DNA from: Vreelandella profundi
GTDB taxonomy: Bacteria > Pseudomonadota > Gammaproteobacteria > Pseudomonadales > Halomonadaceae
DNA: 64,000 nt
Direction: 5' to 3'
Assembly: GCF_019722725.1 (NCBI RefSeq)
Contig: NZ_CP077941.1
Span: forward strand, 2,356,001 to 2,420,000
Shown: positions 35,598-45,194 of the stretch, one piece after another
How positions within the stretch are numbered: position 1 is the stretch's first letter
Layout: every line of letters begins with the position of its first letter
Program-made: the position numbers and the translations under genes
The notes under the pieces: model-generated
Told to the model about the DNA's origin: nothing
The model's database searches: none
What the model saw: the letters and a program-made list of their open reading frames with translations, nothing else

Positions 35598-36835
35598 TAT
35601 TGCCTACCTTGGTGTGTAAAGTGCTTTGTAGAATGCTGATCAGGTAAGTGGGCTTGGCGCTGCTGTACGCTACGGCTGAGTAGCACCAGCAAAAAACCTG
35701 CCGCTAGCATAACGCCGCTGATGGCAAACAGTGGCGCGTAGCTGCCCCAGGCGTCATAAAGCGCTGACATGCTATAACCCGCCACGGCTTGGGCCGCAGC
35801 AAAAGCAGCGGTTGCCTGCCCCCAGAGCTTCTTATGTGCAGCCGGGCCGACTAATTCGGCAAGGCGGCCAGAGGTGAGTGCGACAATGCCGGGGATCATC
35901 GCCCCCACCATGAAGGAGGAAACGGATTGGCTGAGCAGTGCGAGCGAAAATACTGGCAGCGAGACGGCGGCTGCTTTGACCACAAAGGCAGTCGCCAAGC
36001 CACGATGCCAGCCCACTCGCTGCGCTAAGGCCCCGGCCATTAGCGGACCACAGACGGCGCCCAAGCCGAAAATACCCCACTGCAAGGAAGCGGCGTGATT
36101 ACCCAGTGCGTTTTCCCTGGCGAGATAATCCACCCAGAACACGGTATGGGGCACAAAGCCAATCGCATCCAGGGCGTATGCGCCAATAACCAGCAACACC
36201 ACTAGCTTTATTCCTGCATAGCCCTTCTGGCTATTGGCCGTTGGGCTAGCCCTCAAAGGGGTGGCTAAGGGCGTCACGCCTTGTCGTAAAAAAGCGTCGC
36301 TTACCAGGCCCGCTGCGATACACAGTAGCCCCAGCGTGGCCCAAGTAGCCGTTAGGCTTAACTCAAGAAGTACGGGTACGATGGAGGCCGAAAGCAGTGC
36401 ACCTAGGCCAATGCCGGTAAACACCATGGCCCCCACACTGGCTCGCCTCTCAGGCGGTGTCGCCGCCAGCGCCAGCGAAGGGCCAACTACCATCAAGATG
36501 GCCCCGGCAATACCGGAGACTAATCGCCATAAGAAGAACCAGAAGAAACTACCCGCCCCAGCGCAGAGTATAAAGCTGAGCGCGATAGCTGCGAAGCTTG
36601 CGCCGATGACTAAGCGGGAAGAAAAACGCTCGCTCAGAGCGTGGGCGCAGAGCGCGCCGATAAAGTAACCCAGCAGGTTAGCGGCCCCGAGGTAGGCGCC
36701 TTGGCTGGCGGTGAACCAGCCTTCCTGAATAATCGCCGGCAATAAAGGTGTGTAGGCAAAACGCGCAATGCCAATTCCCGCCAAGGTTGCCATTACCCCT
36801 ATCATCAGGGGGGGCCAGTCTTTTCTGTTGATCAT
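35597..36835 (-). CDS. YbfB/YjiJ-family MFS transporter
   Basis: A 412-aa, 12-segment transporter. The N-terminus GVMATLAGIGIARFAYTPLLPAII and LGAANLLGYFIGAL are characteristic of the YbfB/YjiJ (MFS_4) group. It is the first gene of a two-gene operon with the GST and is divergent from a LysR regulator, with an ATC-N9-GAT box between them. This is the classic arrangement for LysR control of an exporter. The substrate is unknown. Confidence 0.85.
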   Translation of the reverse strand: MINRKDWPPLMIGVMATLAGIGIARFAYTPLLPAIIQEGWFTASQGAYLGAANLLGYFIGALCAHALSERFSSRLVIGASFAAIALSFILCAGAGSFFWFFLWRLVSGIAGAILMVVGPSLALAATPPERRASVGAMVFTGIGLGALLSASIVPVLLELSLTATWATLGLLCIAAGLVSDAFLRQGVTPLATPLRASPTANSQKGYAGIKLVVLLVIGAYALDAIGFVPHTVFWVDYLARENALGNHAASLQWGIFGLGAVCGPLMAGALAQRVGWHRGLATAFVVKAAAVSLPVFSLALLSQSVSSFMVGAMIPGIVALTSGRLAELVGPAAHKKLWGQATAAFAAAQAVAGYSMSALYDAWGSYAPLFAISGVMLAAGFLLVLLSRSVQQRQAHLPDQHSTKHFTHQGRQ

Positions 36836-36942
36836 GTCGTGTCCTTAGCGTGCCGCCATTTGGGCAAAGTCGTCAGCTCGTTTGTGTAGGTACAGACTAC
36901 CCGCGCAAGCGCATTTTCTAAAAACGATTATAATTGATCGCC

Positions 36943-36963
36943 ACTATCTTATTTTGAGATAGT
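36943..36963. promoter_or_regulatory. LysR-type (ATC-N9-GAT) operator
   Basis: A perfect 7-bp inverted repeat, ACTATCT and AGATAGT, spaced by 7 bp, gives the LTTR core ATC-N9-GAT (T-N11-A). It lies 34 bp before the LysR start and 107 bp before the divergent MFS gene. Confidence 0.6.
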
Positions 36964-36997
36964 CATAGCGTGACGATTATCGACCGGGAGGTAGGCC

Positions 36998-37888
36998 ATG
37001 CAACTTAAATCGCTGCGGCTGTTTATGGCAGTGGCCGAAACAGGCAGCTTCGTCGCGGCGGCTAATCAGCTGCACACGGTGCAATCTAACGTGACCGCCC
37101 ACATCAAAAAACTTGAGGAGGAGTTAGGCGTACAGCTTATTCAGCGTGCGGGGCGAGTGCGGCCTACGAATGCGGGCTTGGCGCTAGTGGAGTACGCCGA
37201 GCGCATACTAGCGGCCCACGATGAAGCGGTGTCGCTATTCAAAGGCCAGGAGAAGGCCTGTGGCCGGCTGCGGATAGGCGCCATGGAGACCACGACCGCC
37301 CTGCGCCTGCCGCCGATACTGGCGGCTTACCACGCCGCGCAGCCTGACGTTGATATCCAGCTAAAGACCGGGCCAACGGCAGAATTGGTCGAGCTGTTGC
37401 TAAACGGGCAGGTGGACTGTGTGTTTGTGGCCGGGCGGCTTGAGCATAGTCGCTATCACTTGCTCAAAGCGTTCAGCGAGCAGCTTGTGCTGGTCGGCTC
37501 AACGCCGATGTCGACGATGCCCTCTTCACAACAGCTGCTGACCTCTGCCTTTATGGCATTTCGTCAGGGGTGTAGCTACCGCCAGCGTATCGAGCTATTG
37601 CTGGCCTCCCATGGCGTTAATGCGGGGCGGATATTTGAGTTCGGGTCATTGGACGCGATGCTTGGCTGTGTCGCGGCGGGAATGGGTTATACGGTGCTGC
37701 CCCGTGGGACAGTTGAAGCCCACCAACACCGGTTCGCAATTCACACCCTGAAGCTGCCCGCGTCCATCGCTAATGTCGATACCTATTTTGTCGCCCCCGA
37801 ACCGGAGACCTGGACACCCGCCCTGGCAAGCTTCGCTGAAACGGTACGTGACGCGGTGGTAGATGAGCCTCAGCTTACTGCGTCTTGA
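36998..37888 (+). CDS. LysR-family transcriptional regulator
   Basis: A 296-aa LTTR. The N-terminal winged HTH is MQLKSLRLFMAVAETGSFVAAANQLHTVQSNVTAHIKKLEEELG; then a linker helix and a periplasmic-binding-like effector domain starting near residue 90 with GRLRIGAMETTTALRLPPIL. GGGAGG lies upstream of the ATG. It is divergent from the MFS-GST operon and probably controls it and itself through the intervening dyad. The effector is unknown. Confidence 0.9.
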   Translation: MQLKSLRLFMAVAETGSFVAAANQLHTVQSNVTAHIKKLEEELGVQLIQRAGRVRPTNAGLALVEYAERILAAHDEAVSLFKGQEKACGRLRIGAMETTTALRLPPILAAYHAAQPDVDIQLKTGPTAELVELLLNGQVDCVFVAGRLEHSRYHLLKAFSEQLVLVGSTPMSTMPSSQQLLTSAFMAFRQGCSYRQRIELLLASHGVNAGRIFEFGSLDAMLGCVAAGMGYTVLPRGTVEAHQHRFAIHTLKLPASIANVDTYFVAPEPETWTPALASFAETVRDAVVDEPQLTAS

Positions 37889-38066
37889 GAGGGGTGCTGT
37901 CCATGTCATGCCTCCTGTCGTCGCGAAGGTACTATGGTGGCTCAACTCAGGGGGGTGAATTCTATACCCAACGACGAAGAGCCAATAAAAAAGCTAACTC
38001 AATAAGCCATATAAAAAATCTCGCAGCAGCTTCTTCTTTTTGTTTTTGAAGCTTGTTAGCGCAATT

Positions 38067-39080
38067 TTAGAATTTGATCAGTACTTTGCCGATGTGTTTG
38101 GCGGCAGCTTGGAAGCGGTAGGCTTCTGGGGCGTCGTCAAAGTCAAAGGTTTTGCTGATTAGGGCGGTGCTGTCGTTTGCTGCCAGTGCGTTGATGTAGT
38201 CGACGAACATGGCGCGGCTGCCGTTGGCGATGCCTTTGATGGTGATGTTTTTGAGGATAAAGGCGATGTAGTTAGGAATCGGCGAGTTCTGCCCTGGGGA
38301 GACGCCGATGATAACGATGCGACCATTAACCGCCGCTGCTTCAACAGAGTGGCCTAGGGTGTCTTGCCCGCCGGTTTCGACGATGATGTCGGCGCCGTGG
38401 TTGTTGGTTTGCTTCATTAGTTCGGCAGGCCAATCTGGGTATTGCTTGTAGTTGATGGTGATGTCAGCACCCAGTTCACGGACAACGCTGAGTTTCTCGT
38501 CACTTGATGAGGTAATCGCCACGCGCGCACCGTGCATTTTCGCCACTTTTAGTGCGGCTAAAGACACGCCGCCCGTACCAAGGCAAAGCACGAGATCGCC
38601 CGCTTTTATTTTAGAGATTTCTACCAGTGCGTTCCAAGCGGTTAATCCGGCGGAGGCAAGCACGGCGGCATCTTGATCTGGAAGGCTTTCTGGAAGGCGA
38701 ATCAATGAGGCGGCAGGGAGCAGAACTTTTTCTGCTAACCATCCATCGTGGGTGATGCCAATGTCGTGGGAGAAAATATTGGCACTGAACGGGCCTTCGC
38801 GCCAGTTAGCAAAGTGACCACACACCACGCGGTCGCCAACGCTGATCTCTGTTACGCCTTCGCCAACGGCAATCACATCGCCTACGCCTTCGCTGCCAGG
38901 CACGCGCTTTGGGTCTTGTAATGGGCCGTATGTGCCGACGAGTATTTGTATATCTCGACTGATCAGGCTGACTAACCGTGGCGCAATGATGGCTTCTCCA
39001 GGACCTGCGATCGGTTCTGGTCGTGTGGTGGCACTTAAGGTGTTGGTGCTGTGTTGTTCGCCAATTTGAAATGCTTTCAT
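38067..39080 (-). CDS. MDR-family NAD(P)-dependent alcohol dehydrogenase/quinone oxidoreductase
   Basis: A 337-aa medium-chain dehydrogenase. The GroES-like part has GSEGVGDVIAVGEGVTEISVGDRVV, and the Rossmann part has LCLGTGGVSLAALKVAKMHGARVAIT near residue 165. The catalytic-zinc Cys is replaced (SLISRDIQILVGTYG), and there is no structural-zinc Cys cluster. It therefore belongs with the zinc-free NAD(P)-dependent members. It is convergent with the LysR gene. The substrate is unknown. Confidence 0.82.
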   Translation of the reverse strand: MKAFQIGEQHSTNTLSATTRPEPIAGPGEAIIAPRLVSLISRDIQILVGTYGPLQDPKRVPGSEGVGDVIAVGEGVTEISVGDRVVCGHFANWREGPFSANIFSHDIGITHDGWLAEKVLLPAASLIRLPESLPDQDAAVLASAGLTAWNALVEISKIKAGDLVLCLGTGGVSLAALKVAKMHGARVAITSSSDEKLSVVRELGADITINYKQYPDWPAELMKQTNNHGADIIVETGGQDTLGHSVEAAAVNGRIVIIGVSPGQNSPIPNYIAFILKNITIKGIANGSRAMFVDYINALAANDSTALISKTFDFDDAPEAYRFQAAAKHIGKVLIKF

Positions 39081-39140
39081 CGAGTAGGTAATCCTTTTTT
39101 TGCCTGTATAAGAAAGATGCTATCGCGTTGGGCTAACAGT

Positions 39141-39476
39141 TCAGGCCTTTTTCACAAAATGGGCGGTTACCATCATGTCACCCACACCATCGACCTTGCA
39201 GTCCAGCTGGTGATCCTTGCCCTCTTTGAGCCGCTTGATAACGGCTTTGGTACCTACCTTGAGTACCAGCGAGCTGCCTTTAACTTTGAGGTCTTTGATC
39301 ATCGTTACCTTATCGCCTTCCGCTAACAGCGTACCGTTGGCATCTTTTACCGTTACGGCATCTTCCGCTTCAGCTTCAGAGGGGTTCCATTCGTGGGCAC
39401 ACTCAGGGCAGATGAACAGGCGTTGATCTTGATAGACAAATTGAGATTGGCAGTTTGGGCAAGGTGGGCATGACAT
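39141..39476 (-). CDS. yjdM: YjdM/PhnA-family zinc-ribbon protein
   Basis: A 111-aa protein with an N-terminal zinc ribbon ([26 protein letters not shown]) and a C-terminal SH3-like domain with [25 protein letters not shown] and [12 protein letters not shown]. This is the E. coli YjdM family, once named PhnA but unrelated to phosphonate breakdown. The function is unknown. Confidence 0.88.
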   Translation of the reverse strand: MSCPPCPNCQSQFVYQDQRLFICPECAHEWNPSEAEAEDAVTVKDANGTLLAEGDKVTMIKDLKVKGSSLVLKVGTKAVIKRLKEGKDHQLDCKVDGVGDMMVTAHFVKKA

Positions 39477-39702
39477 AAATAAAGGCTGCTGTGGTTTGGT
39501 TGGCTGCTTATGGTACCGAGCCTGTGTGACCTTGGCGAATGCTCCGGGGCAGGGCCAAGGGTAACTAAAGCCAGCCCTTTGAGGAAGCTGACCGGGAGAA
39601 TGTTCTGGCTTTTCACCTTCTCTTTATAGAGCGAGGGCCAACGCTCTCACGGCCGCACGTTGACACAGTAAACGGCTCGCAGTTTCCCAAGATGAGCTAG
39701 CG
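39477..39702. other. Intergenic region with weak hairpin
   Basis: Holds an AGAGCG/CGCTCT hairpin (39628-39647) without a T-run, downstream of the esterase. I see no gene. Confidence 0.35.
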
Positions 39703-41052
39703 CTAGCCCACCTCCCACCACTCAAGCACCTGCGGCTCAATGTGGCCGGTAGCCGAAAGCTGGCCGGTACGCGCGAAGTCAGCCCATAGGGCGCGCAGGC
39801 GTTGGCCGTGTTCCAACAAGGTGGCCTCATCCACGCCTTTTACCAAATCGGCATGTTTCCAGCTGGATGGCTCGCCCAGTAGCAGCGGCAGGTCGATCGT
39901 GTGGGCGGCGCCAAACGGGTAGCGGCCCTTGCACCAGTCCAGCCGATACAGGTAAGCGTGCCCACCCGCCTGCGTATGGCGGCGGGCAAATTTGTGCGCA
40001 TCGCGTATGTAGACGCTGCGTGTGGTGACAGCCACCATCGCTTTGCAGAGTGCCTCCCCCACCAAGGGCGTGTTACGCAGGCGTGTAAGGCTCGGCGACA
40101 TGACTAAAAACAGCGCGCTCTCTTCCGCGGTGTAGCCAATAAACAGGTCAATCTTTGTGGCCGCACGACGCCAGGCCGCATCTGCATCGGCCTCAATCGG
40201 CAGCGGGTAGTGGCCGTACTGGGTGCCAAACGGCATGGCCGCTTTCAGGCCAAAGCCACGAGCGGATTCCGCCACTTGGGTTTGCACGCGCAAAAGCTCC
40301 TCAAGCGGTGCATCGTCTTTTAAGGTGGCCGCCTTTTGGCCCATCTTGGCATTCATTTTTGCTCGGCCACGGCTAATGCCCAGCGGCGCGCTCTGAATAA
40401 TAGCGCGCTGAAAAAGCCCCTCGGTGCCTTCGGCAATCATCAGATGCGCCGCCGCGTCGCCCCCGGCGGACTGGCCAAACAGAGTGACATTGGCGGGGTC
40501 GCCTCCCATGGCCGCAATATTGGTGTTTACCCAGCGCAGGGCTGAGATCATATCGAGCAGGCCCAGATTCGCAGGGCGGTTGGCGTAGCCACCCAGAAAG
40601 CCTAACAGGCCAAGCCGGTACGTCACCGCCACTACAATTACGTCCTGCTCAAGCGCCAATGGGCGTACGTCGAACACCGAGAGATCCCCGGCACCAAACA
40701 CGTAAGAACCACCGTGAATCCAGACCATCACGGGGCGCGGCGTTGACGAGGGGTTTTCCGGCAGGGTGACCGACAAATGCAGCTCGCCTTCGCAGGAGGA
40801 GAACGCCTGGGCGCTAATCCCCAGCGCAGCGTTTAGCTCGGGAATGATGTTTTGCGGCGAGCAAGGCGACCAATCGGTGGCCTGGATGGGCGCGGTTGAG
40901 GGCAGCTCATCTTTTGGGGCGCAAAAGCGCTGGGTGCGGGCATAGCAAATGCCCGTGGCGCGGATAACGCCGCGGCCCCGCCAGCCGACAATCTCTCCGG
41001 CTGGGGTGGTAAAGCGTGGCGCATCGTGGTCTTTTAGCTCAGCGTGGCGCAT
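39703..41052 (-). CDS. Type-B carboxylesterase
   Basis: A 449-aa alpha/beta hydrolase. The oxyanion-hole motif VWIHGGSYVFGAG and nucleophile elbow LFGQSAGGDAAAHLM (GQSAG, with Ser) mark the carboxylesterase/para-nitrobenzyl esterase family. ALRWVNTNIAAMGGDPANVTLFG is the classic lead-in. An acidic residue in YTAEESALF and a His in GAAHTIDLPLLLG complete the likely triad. No signal peptide is seen, so it is probably cytoplasmic. It hydrolyses esters of unknown identity. Confidence 0.88.
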   Translation of the reverse strand: MRHAELKDHDAPRFTTPAGEIVGWRGRGVIRATGICYARTQRFCAPKDELPSTAPIQATDWSPCSPQNIIPELNAALGISAQAFSSCEGELHLSVTLPENPSSTPRPVMVWIHGGSYVFGAGDLSVFDVRPLALEQDVIVVAVTYRLGLLGFLGGYANRPANLGLLDMISALRWVNTNIAAMGGDPANVTLFGQSAGGDAAAHLMIAEGTEGLFQRAIIQSAPLGISRGRAKMNAKMGQKAATLKDDAPLEELLRVQTQVAESARGFGLKAAMPFGTQYGHYPLPIEADADAAWRRAATKIDLFIGYTAEESALFLVMSPSLTRLRNTPLVGEALCKAMVAVTTRSVYIRDAHKFARRHTQAGGHAYLYRLDWCKGRYPFGAAHTIDLPLLLGEPSSWKHADLVKGVDEATLLEHGQRLRALWADFARTGQLSATGHIEPQVLEWWEVG

Positions 41053-41082
41053 ACCGCTCCTTGGTTTTCTTCATTAAATAAG

Positions 41083-42042
41083 CTAGCGCAACCGCCGCCA
41101 CTGGGCCAGCGCTTGAATATCGCGGGGTGCTGTTCGACAGCACCCGCCAATGCCTGATGCGCCTGCGGCTAGCCAGTGCTCAACCCCCTGAGCCAAACCA
41201 GAAGGCCCGCTGGCAGTATGCGCGCAATCGGCGGCGTGCCAGGTTTTAGTCACCGCGTCGTAGACTTCTCCCGAGTTGGGGTAGACCAGTATTGGCAGGT
41301 CACACTCACGGCGGATTTCCTGAATCAATGATTCGATGTGGGCCAGCGCGGTGCAGTTCACGCCGATGGCCGCGACGCCTGGGCAGCCAGCCAGGGCGGC
41401 CGCACACTCGGCGATTGGCGTGCCGTCGCTGATGTGTTGGCCATCCTTCGCGGAGAACGTGATCCAGGCCTGTGCGCCGGGGTGTTCGGCCAGCAAATCG
41501 GTGATTGCCAGCGCTTCATCCAAGGAAGGCAGGGTTTCAGCGGCGAGTAGGTCCGCGCCCGCCTCTAACAACAGCTTAAAACGCTCGCGGTGAAATGCCA
41601 CCAGCCCGGCGCGATCCAGGTCATAGCCGCCTCGGTATTCACTGCCGTCGGCTAGGTACGCGCCATACGGGCCGACGGAGGCCGCCACCAGTGGTTTGGG
41701 CCGGTCTGTTTGACCCGGTTGCCAGACCGAATCCCGTGCCTGCTGCGCCAGCGTGACCGAAAGCTGAATTAGCTCCCGCGCCTCTTCTGCCGTCATCCCT
41801 GCCTGCATAAACCCAGGCACCGTGGCCTGATAGCTGGCGGTGATGGCACAGTCGGCCCCGGCTTCAAAATACGCCTGATGCACTTGGCGAATCTTCTCTG
41901 GAGCCTGCGCTAACAAACGTGCCGACCACAGGGCATCGTTAAGATCGCAGCCGAGCGCTTCTAGCTCCGTGGCCATGGCGCCGTCAATGACCATGAAGGG
42001 CACTTCTGCCAACAGGGCGGTGATCGGATTCGACTCACTCAT
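41083..42042 (-). CDS. mmuM: Homocysteine S-methyltransferase
   Basis: Zinc-dependent (beta/alpha)8 enzyme that methylates homocysteine from S-methylmethionine or SAM to give methionine. [25 protein letters not shown] is the N-terminal signature. The zinc Cys residues are [11 protein letters not shown] and the pair in [13 protein letters not shown]. At 319 aa it is of usual length. The start ATG overlaps the stop codon of the permease (ATGA), making the mmuP-mmuM pair seen in E. coli. Confidence 0.92.
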   Translation of the reverse strand: MSESNPITALLAEVPFMVIDGAMATELEALGCDLNDALWSARLLAQAPEKIRQVHQAYFEAGADCAITASYQATVPGFMQAGMTAEEARELIQLSVTLAQQARDSVWQPGQTDRPKPLVAASVGPYGAYLADGSEYRGGYDLDRAGLVAFHRERFKLLLEAGADLLAAETLPSLDEALAITDLLAEHPGAQAWITFSAKDGQHISDGTPIAECAAALAGCPGVAAIGVNCTALAHIESLIQEIRRECDLPILVYPNSGEVYDAVTKTWHAADCAHTASGPSGLAQGVEHWLAAGASGIGGCCRTAPRDIQALAQWRRLR

Positions 42043-43517
42043 GGGGACGTTTCCTTAATAGTGTGGCTTAACGAAGGCGATGGGCGTTGCGCGGCCCCGC
42101 GATGGCGTACGAAGTGCACCAGATAGCACAGCGCAATAAACGGTACGCCGAAATACAGCGCCACGCGCTGCTGCGGGTCAAACGCGATGCCAATGCACGC
42201 CGCCAGACAGGCCGCAAACGCGATTAACGGCACCCAGGGGTAAAACGGCGTGCGATACACCAGGTCCTTCAATTGCCCGCCTTCGCGCAGGTAGTGGCGG
42301 CGGAAATTGAACTGGCTGAGCGCTATCGCCATCCAAACCACCACCACGGCCAAACCGGAAATCGAAACCAGCACCAGGTAGACGGTTTCAGCGGCATACA
42401 CGCTGGAAAACAGCGCCCCCAGGCCACCCACCATGCTGAGTAATACAGCATTCATCGGAATGCCGCGCTTGTTAATTCGACCTAGCGATTTGGGTAAGGT
42501 GCCCTGATCTGAGAGGGTCCATAGCATGCGTGAGGAAGCATAAAGCCCGGAATTGGCCGCCGAAAGCAACGCAGTAATGATGACAAAATTCATGATATCG
42601 GCTGCGCCCGGCACCCCAAGCCGCTGAAAAACCGCTACGAAGGGACTCTCGCTAAGACTTGCTTGGCTTTGTGGTAACAGCGCCGCAATCACGATGATGG
42701 TGCCCACGAAAAACAGGATCAAGCGCCACAGCGTCGCGCGGATAGCCTTGGGTACATTGCGGGCGGGGTCGACGGTTTCCCCAGCGGCAACCCCAATCAG
42801 CTCAGTGCCTGAAAACGCAAACATTACCGCCAGCAAGGTGGTGCCAATAGCCAGCAGGCTGGGCGGCATGGCGCCTTCTCCCCATAGCGCCGACAACCCC
42901 GGCGAGGCAACCTCAACACCCGCCTCATTATGCAGCGGTACCCAGCCAATAATCGCTATCGCACCCACCAACACAAATACGACCACCGCGATCACTTTGA
43001 TCAATGAGAGCCAAAACTCAGACTCGGCAAAGAAGCGCGAGGTAAACGCGTTCACGCCAAAGACAATCGCAGCGAACAAGCCACTCCAGTACCAGCCGGG
43101 GATATCGGGAAACCAGCGGCCCATAAACACCGCCGCGGCGGTAAACTCTGACCCCAACGCCACCGTCCAGGTGAGCCAGTACATCCAAGCCACCATATAG
43201 CCGGTGCCCGGGCCGATATAACGGCTGGCATGAGCGCTGAAGGCGCCTGAATCTGGCATATGCACCGCCAGTTCGCCCAGGCACATCATCACTAGCCAAG
43301 CGATAATGCCACCGACCAAGTAAGCGAGCACCGCGCCGATAGGCCCTGCCTGCTGTACGGTATAACCGGAACTCAGAAATAATCCGGTGCCAATCACCCC
43401 ACCCAGCGAGAGCATCACCAAATGGCGCGTCTGCATGCTGCGTTTGAAGTATGCGCTGCCTTCTTGCTCGCTCTGTACTAGCTGATTCTCTTCTTGCTGA
43501 CTCGCCTGCTCAGGCAT
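42039..43517 (-). CDS. mmuP: S-methylmethionine permease
   Basis: An APC-family amino-acid permease with 12 segments. [47 protein letters not shown] and [18 protein letters not shown] closely follow E. coli MmuP, and the [14 protein letters not shown] and [15 protein letters not shown] segments fit too. It is coupled to mmuM by an ATGA overlap, so uptake and use of S-methylmethionine are linked. The AT-rich gap upstream (43,518-43,690) probably holds the promoter; no MetJ-like box stood out. Confidence 0.9.
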   Translation of the reverse strand: MPEQASQQEENQLVQSEQEGSAYFKRSMQTRHLVMLSLGGVIGTGLFLSSGYTVQQAGPIGAVLAYLVGGIIAWLVMMCLGELAVHMPDSGAFSAHASRYIGPGTGYMVAWMYWLTWTVALGSEFTAAAVFMGRWFPDIPGWYWSGLFAAIVFGVNAFTSRFFAESEFWLSLIKVIAVVVFVLVGAIAIIGWVPLHNEAGVEVASPGLSALWGEGAMPPSLLAIGTTLLAVMFAFSGTELIGVAAGETVDPARNVPKAIRATLWRLILFFVGTIIVIAALLPQSQASLSESPFVAVFQRLGVPGAADIMNFVIITALLSAANSGLYASSRMLWTLSDQGTLPKSLGRINKRGIPMNAVLLSMVGGLGALFSSVYAAETVYLVLVSISGLAVVVVWMAIALSQFNFRRHYLREGGQLKDLVYRTPFYPWVPLIAFAACLAACIGIAFDPQQRVALYFGVPFIALCYLVHFVRHRGAAQRPSPSLSHTIKETSP

Positions 43518-43696
43518 AGTGGCATCCCCATTATTGTCCTATCGAGGCACAGCAGCACTGCGGCCTGCCTTAAAAAGGCACCATATTAGTGCATTAAAAT
43601 ATCTCAAAAAAGCATAAATATCGTATTTTATATTCTTATTTTGAATATGCGGAGCTGATGAGGCGATACGCGTTACCGCTGCGCTCCAGCCCAGCT

Positions 43697-43725
43697 ATAA
43701 AAAAAGCGCCCCGGCTGGGGCGCTT
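43697..43725 (-). terminator. Intrinsic terminator after the VOC gene
   Basis: On the minus strand AAGCGCCCC and GGGGCGCTT form a 9-bp stem ending in a run of seven T, 33 bp after the stop codon. Confidence 0.85.
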
Positions 43726-43757
43726 CTGAATTTAAGCTACTTTTTAAGCAGCCTGCA

Positions 43758-44117
43758 TTAGGTGCGCGCCTCTGACCAAACCGCAAACTCGTTGCCACTG
43801 GGCTCCTGAAAGTGAAAACGGCGGCCACCGGGAAAATCGAAAACAGGCCGTGTGATTTCACCGCCGCTCTTCTCAACATTGCTGAGCGTTGCGTCAATAT
43901 CCGCACTATAGAAAACCAGCAGCGCACCGCCGTTTGAGCTTTGGTTACAGGCCTGCGCTTGGTAGAAACCGCCATCCAGCCCCTGATTGGAAAACGCGGT
44001 GTATTCAGGGCCGTAATCGACAAATTCCCAACCAAATGCCGCAGAGAAAAATGCTTTTGTCGCGGCCAAGTCTTTCGCGGCGAACTCGACGTAGTTGAGC
44101 TTTTCATGCTGATTCAT
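43758..44117 (-). CDS. VOC (glyoxalase/bleomycin-resistance) family protein
   Basis: A 119-aa vicinal-oxygen-chelate fold protein. LNYVEFAAKDLAATKAFFSAAFGWEF is the first beta-alpha unit, VYSADIDATLSNVEKSGGEITRPVFDF the second, and FHFQEPSGNEFAVW the third, with the metal-site Glu. I start at the ATG at 44117, with AAGGAG upstream; the upstream ATG at 44147 would cover that site. The substrate is unknown. Confidence 0.85.
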   Translation of the reverse strand: MNQHEKLNYVEFAAKDLAATKAFFSAAFGWEFVDYGPEYTAFSNQGLDGGFYQAQACNQSSNGGALLVFYSADIDATLSNVEKSGGEITRPVFDFPGGRRFHFQEPSGNEFAVWSEART

Positions 44118-44155
44118 CGCCTGCTCCTTTGTTTGTTGTTTTTTCATTCGTCAGA

Positions 44156-44326
44156 CTACGGTGCGTTGTCTATTGGCTGAACCACCACGGGAACTTGCTC
44201 ACTTGAAACCGTAGCTACGTTACCCGCACGAATGTCGTCTAGCCGGCTACGAGCAACATCGACCCATTCCAGCAGCAAAAACAGCGTTAATCGATGAGGG
44301 ACGAAGCCTGCCTCTTTATCAGCCAA
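44156..44326 (-). CDS. Possible 56-aa protein downstream of trpA
   Basis: An open frame fills the gap between trpA and the VOC gene. It begins at a TTG (44326) that overlaps the trpA end, runs through [20 protein letters not shown] and ends [10 protein letters not shown]. The composition looks coding (a hydrophobic helix then an acidic/basic stretch), but no good ribosome-binding site is seen and I do not recognise it. It could be a small membrane protein or a remnant. Confidence 0.35.
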   Translation of the reverse strand: MADKEAGFVPHRLTLFLLLEWVDVARSRLDDIRAGNVATVSSEQVPVVVQPIDNAP

Positions 44327-45194
44327 TTAGCGGTTCACTCACCTCTCGGCATGACCTGACGCTTTCCGCCAGCTCACTGACTAAGCCATGTACCCGCTCA
44401 ATAGCTTCATCAGGCGTGTTGGCATGCTCGATACAGTCGACCAGCGCGGAGCCAACGACAACCGCATCGCTGTAGCGGCCAATGGCGGCCGCTTGCGCTG
44501 GCGTGCGAATGCCGAAGCCAACGGCAATAGGAAGATTCGTGTGCTCGCGCAGATCGGCAACGGCGCACTCCAAACGCTCCGGCGTCGGTGCGCTGCCGCC
44601 GGTCACGCCCGCCACTGAGACGTAGTAAATAAATCCTGACGCGTTAGCCAGCACCGTGGGCAGCCGCTTGGCATCGGTGGTCGGCGTAGCGAGGCGGATA
44701 AAATCAATGCCGTGCTTCGCCGCTGGCTGGCAGAGTTCGTCGTCATGCTCGGGGGGCAGGTCGACCACAATCAAGCCATCCACCCCGGCGCGCGCTGCGT
44801 CCGTAAGAAAGCGCTCAACGCCATAGCAATAAATAGGGTTGTAGTAGCCCATCAGCACAATCGGCGTGGTGCTGTTTTCTTCCCGGAAACGGCGCACCAT
44901 TTCCAGCGTTTTGGTTTGCGTTTGGCCGTTTTCTAAGGCGCGCAGCGCCGCTTTTTGAATCGCGGGACCATCGGCCATGGGGTCGCTGAACGGCATCCCC
45001 AGTTCGATAATATCCACCCCGGCAGCTGGCAAGCCGTGTAGCAGGCGGCGCGATGTGTCGGCGTCCGGGTCACCGGCCGTAAGATAACTCACCAGCGCGG
45101 GGCGATTGGCTTGCTTGAGCTCAGCAAAGCAGCCTTTAAGACGTGAAACCTTGTGCGTGGCGTCGCTCATCGCGTTGTCATGTGCTGTACTCAT
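44319..45194 (-). CDS. trpA: Tryptophan synthase alpha subunit
   Basis: Cleaves indole-3-glycerol phosphate to indole and glyceraldehyde 3-phosphate; the indole passes to Trp[19 protein letters not shown], the catalytic Glu in [19 protein letters not shown] and Asp in [11 protein letters not shown] are present, with VSVAGVTGG and GFGIRTP phosphate-binding loops. At 291 aa it is a little longer than usual at both ends. ATGA overlap with trpB couples the two subunits. An ATG at codon 9 is an alternative start. Confidence 0.95.
   Translation of the reverse strand: MSTAHDNAMSDATHKVSRLKGCFAELKQANRPALVSYLTAGDPDADTSRRLLHGLPAAGVDIIELGMPFSDPMADGPAIQKAALRALENGQTQTKTLEMVRRFREENSTTPIVLMGYYNPIYCYGVERFLTDAARAGVDGLIVVDLPPEHDDELCQPAAKHGIDFIRLATPTTDAKRLPTVLANASGFIYYVSVAGVTGGSAPTPERLECAVADLREHTNLPIAVGFGIRTPAQAAAIGRYSDAVVVGSALVDCIEHANTPDEAIERVHGLVSELAESVRSCREVSEPLIG

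Noticed and set aside
38031..38055. AGCTTC/GAAGCT hairpin near the MDR gene end
   Set aside because: Short stem in a T-rich stretch between convergent genes; not distinguishable from chance.
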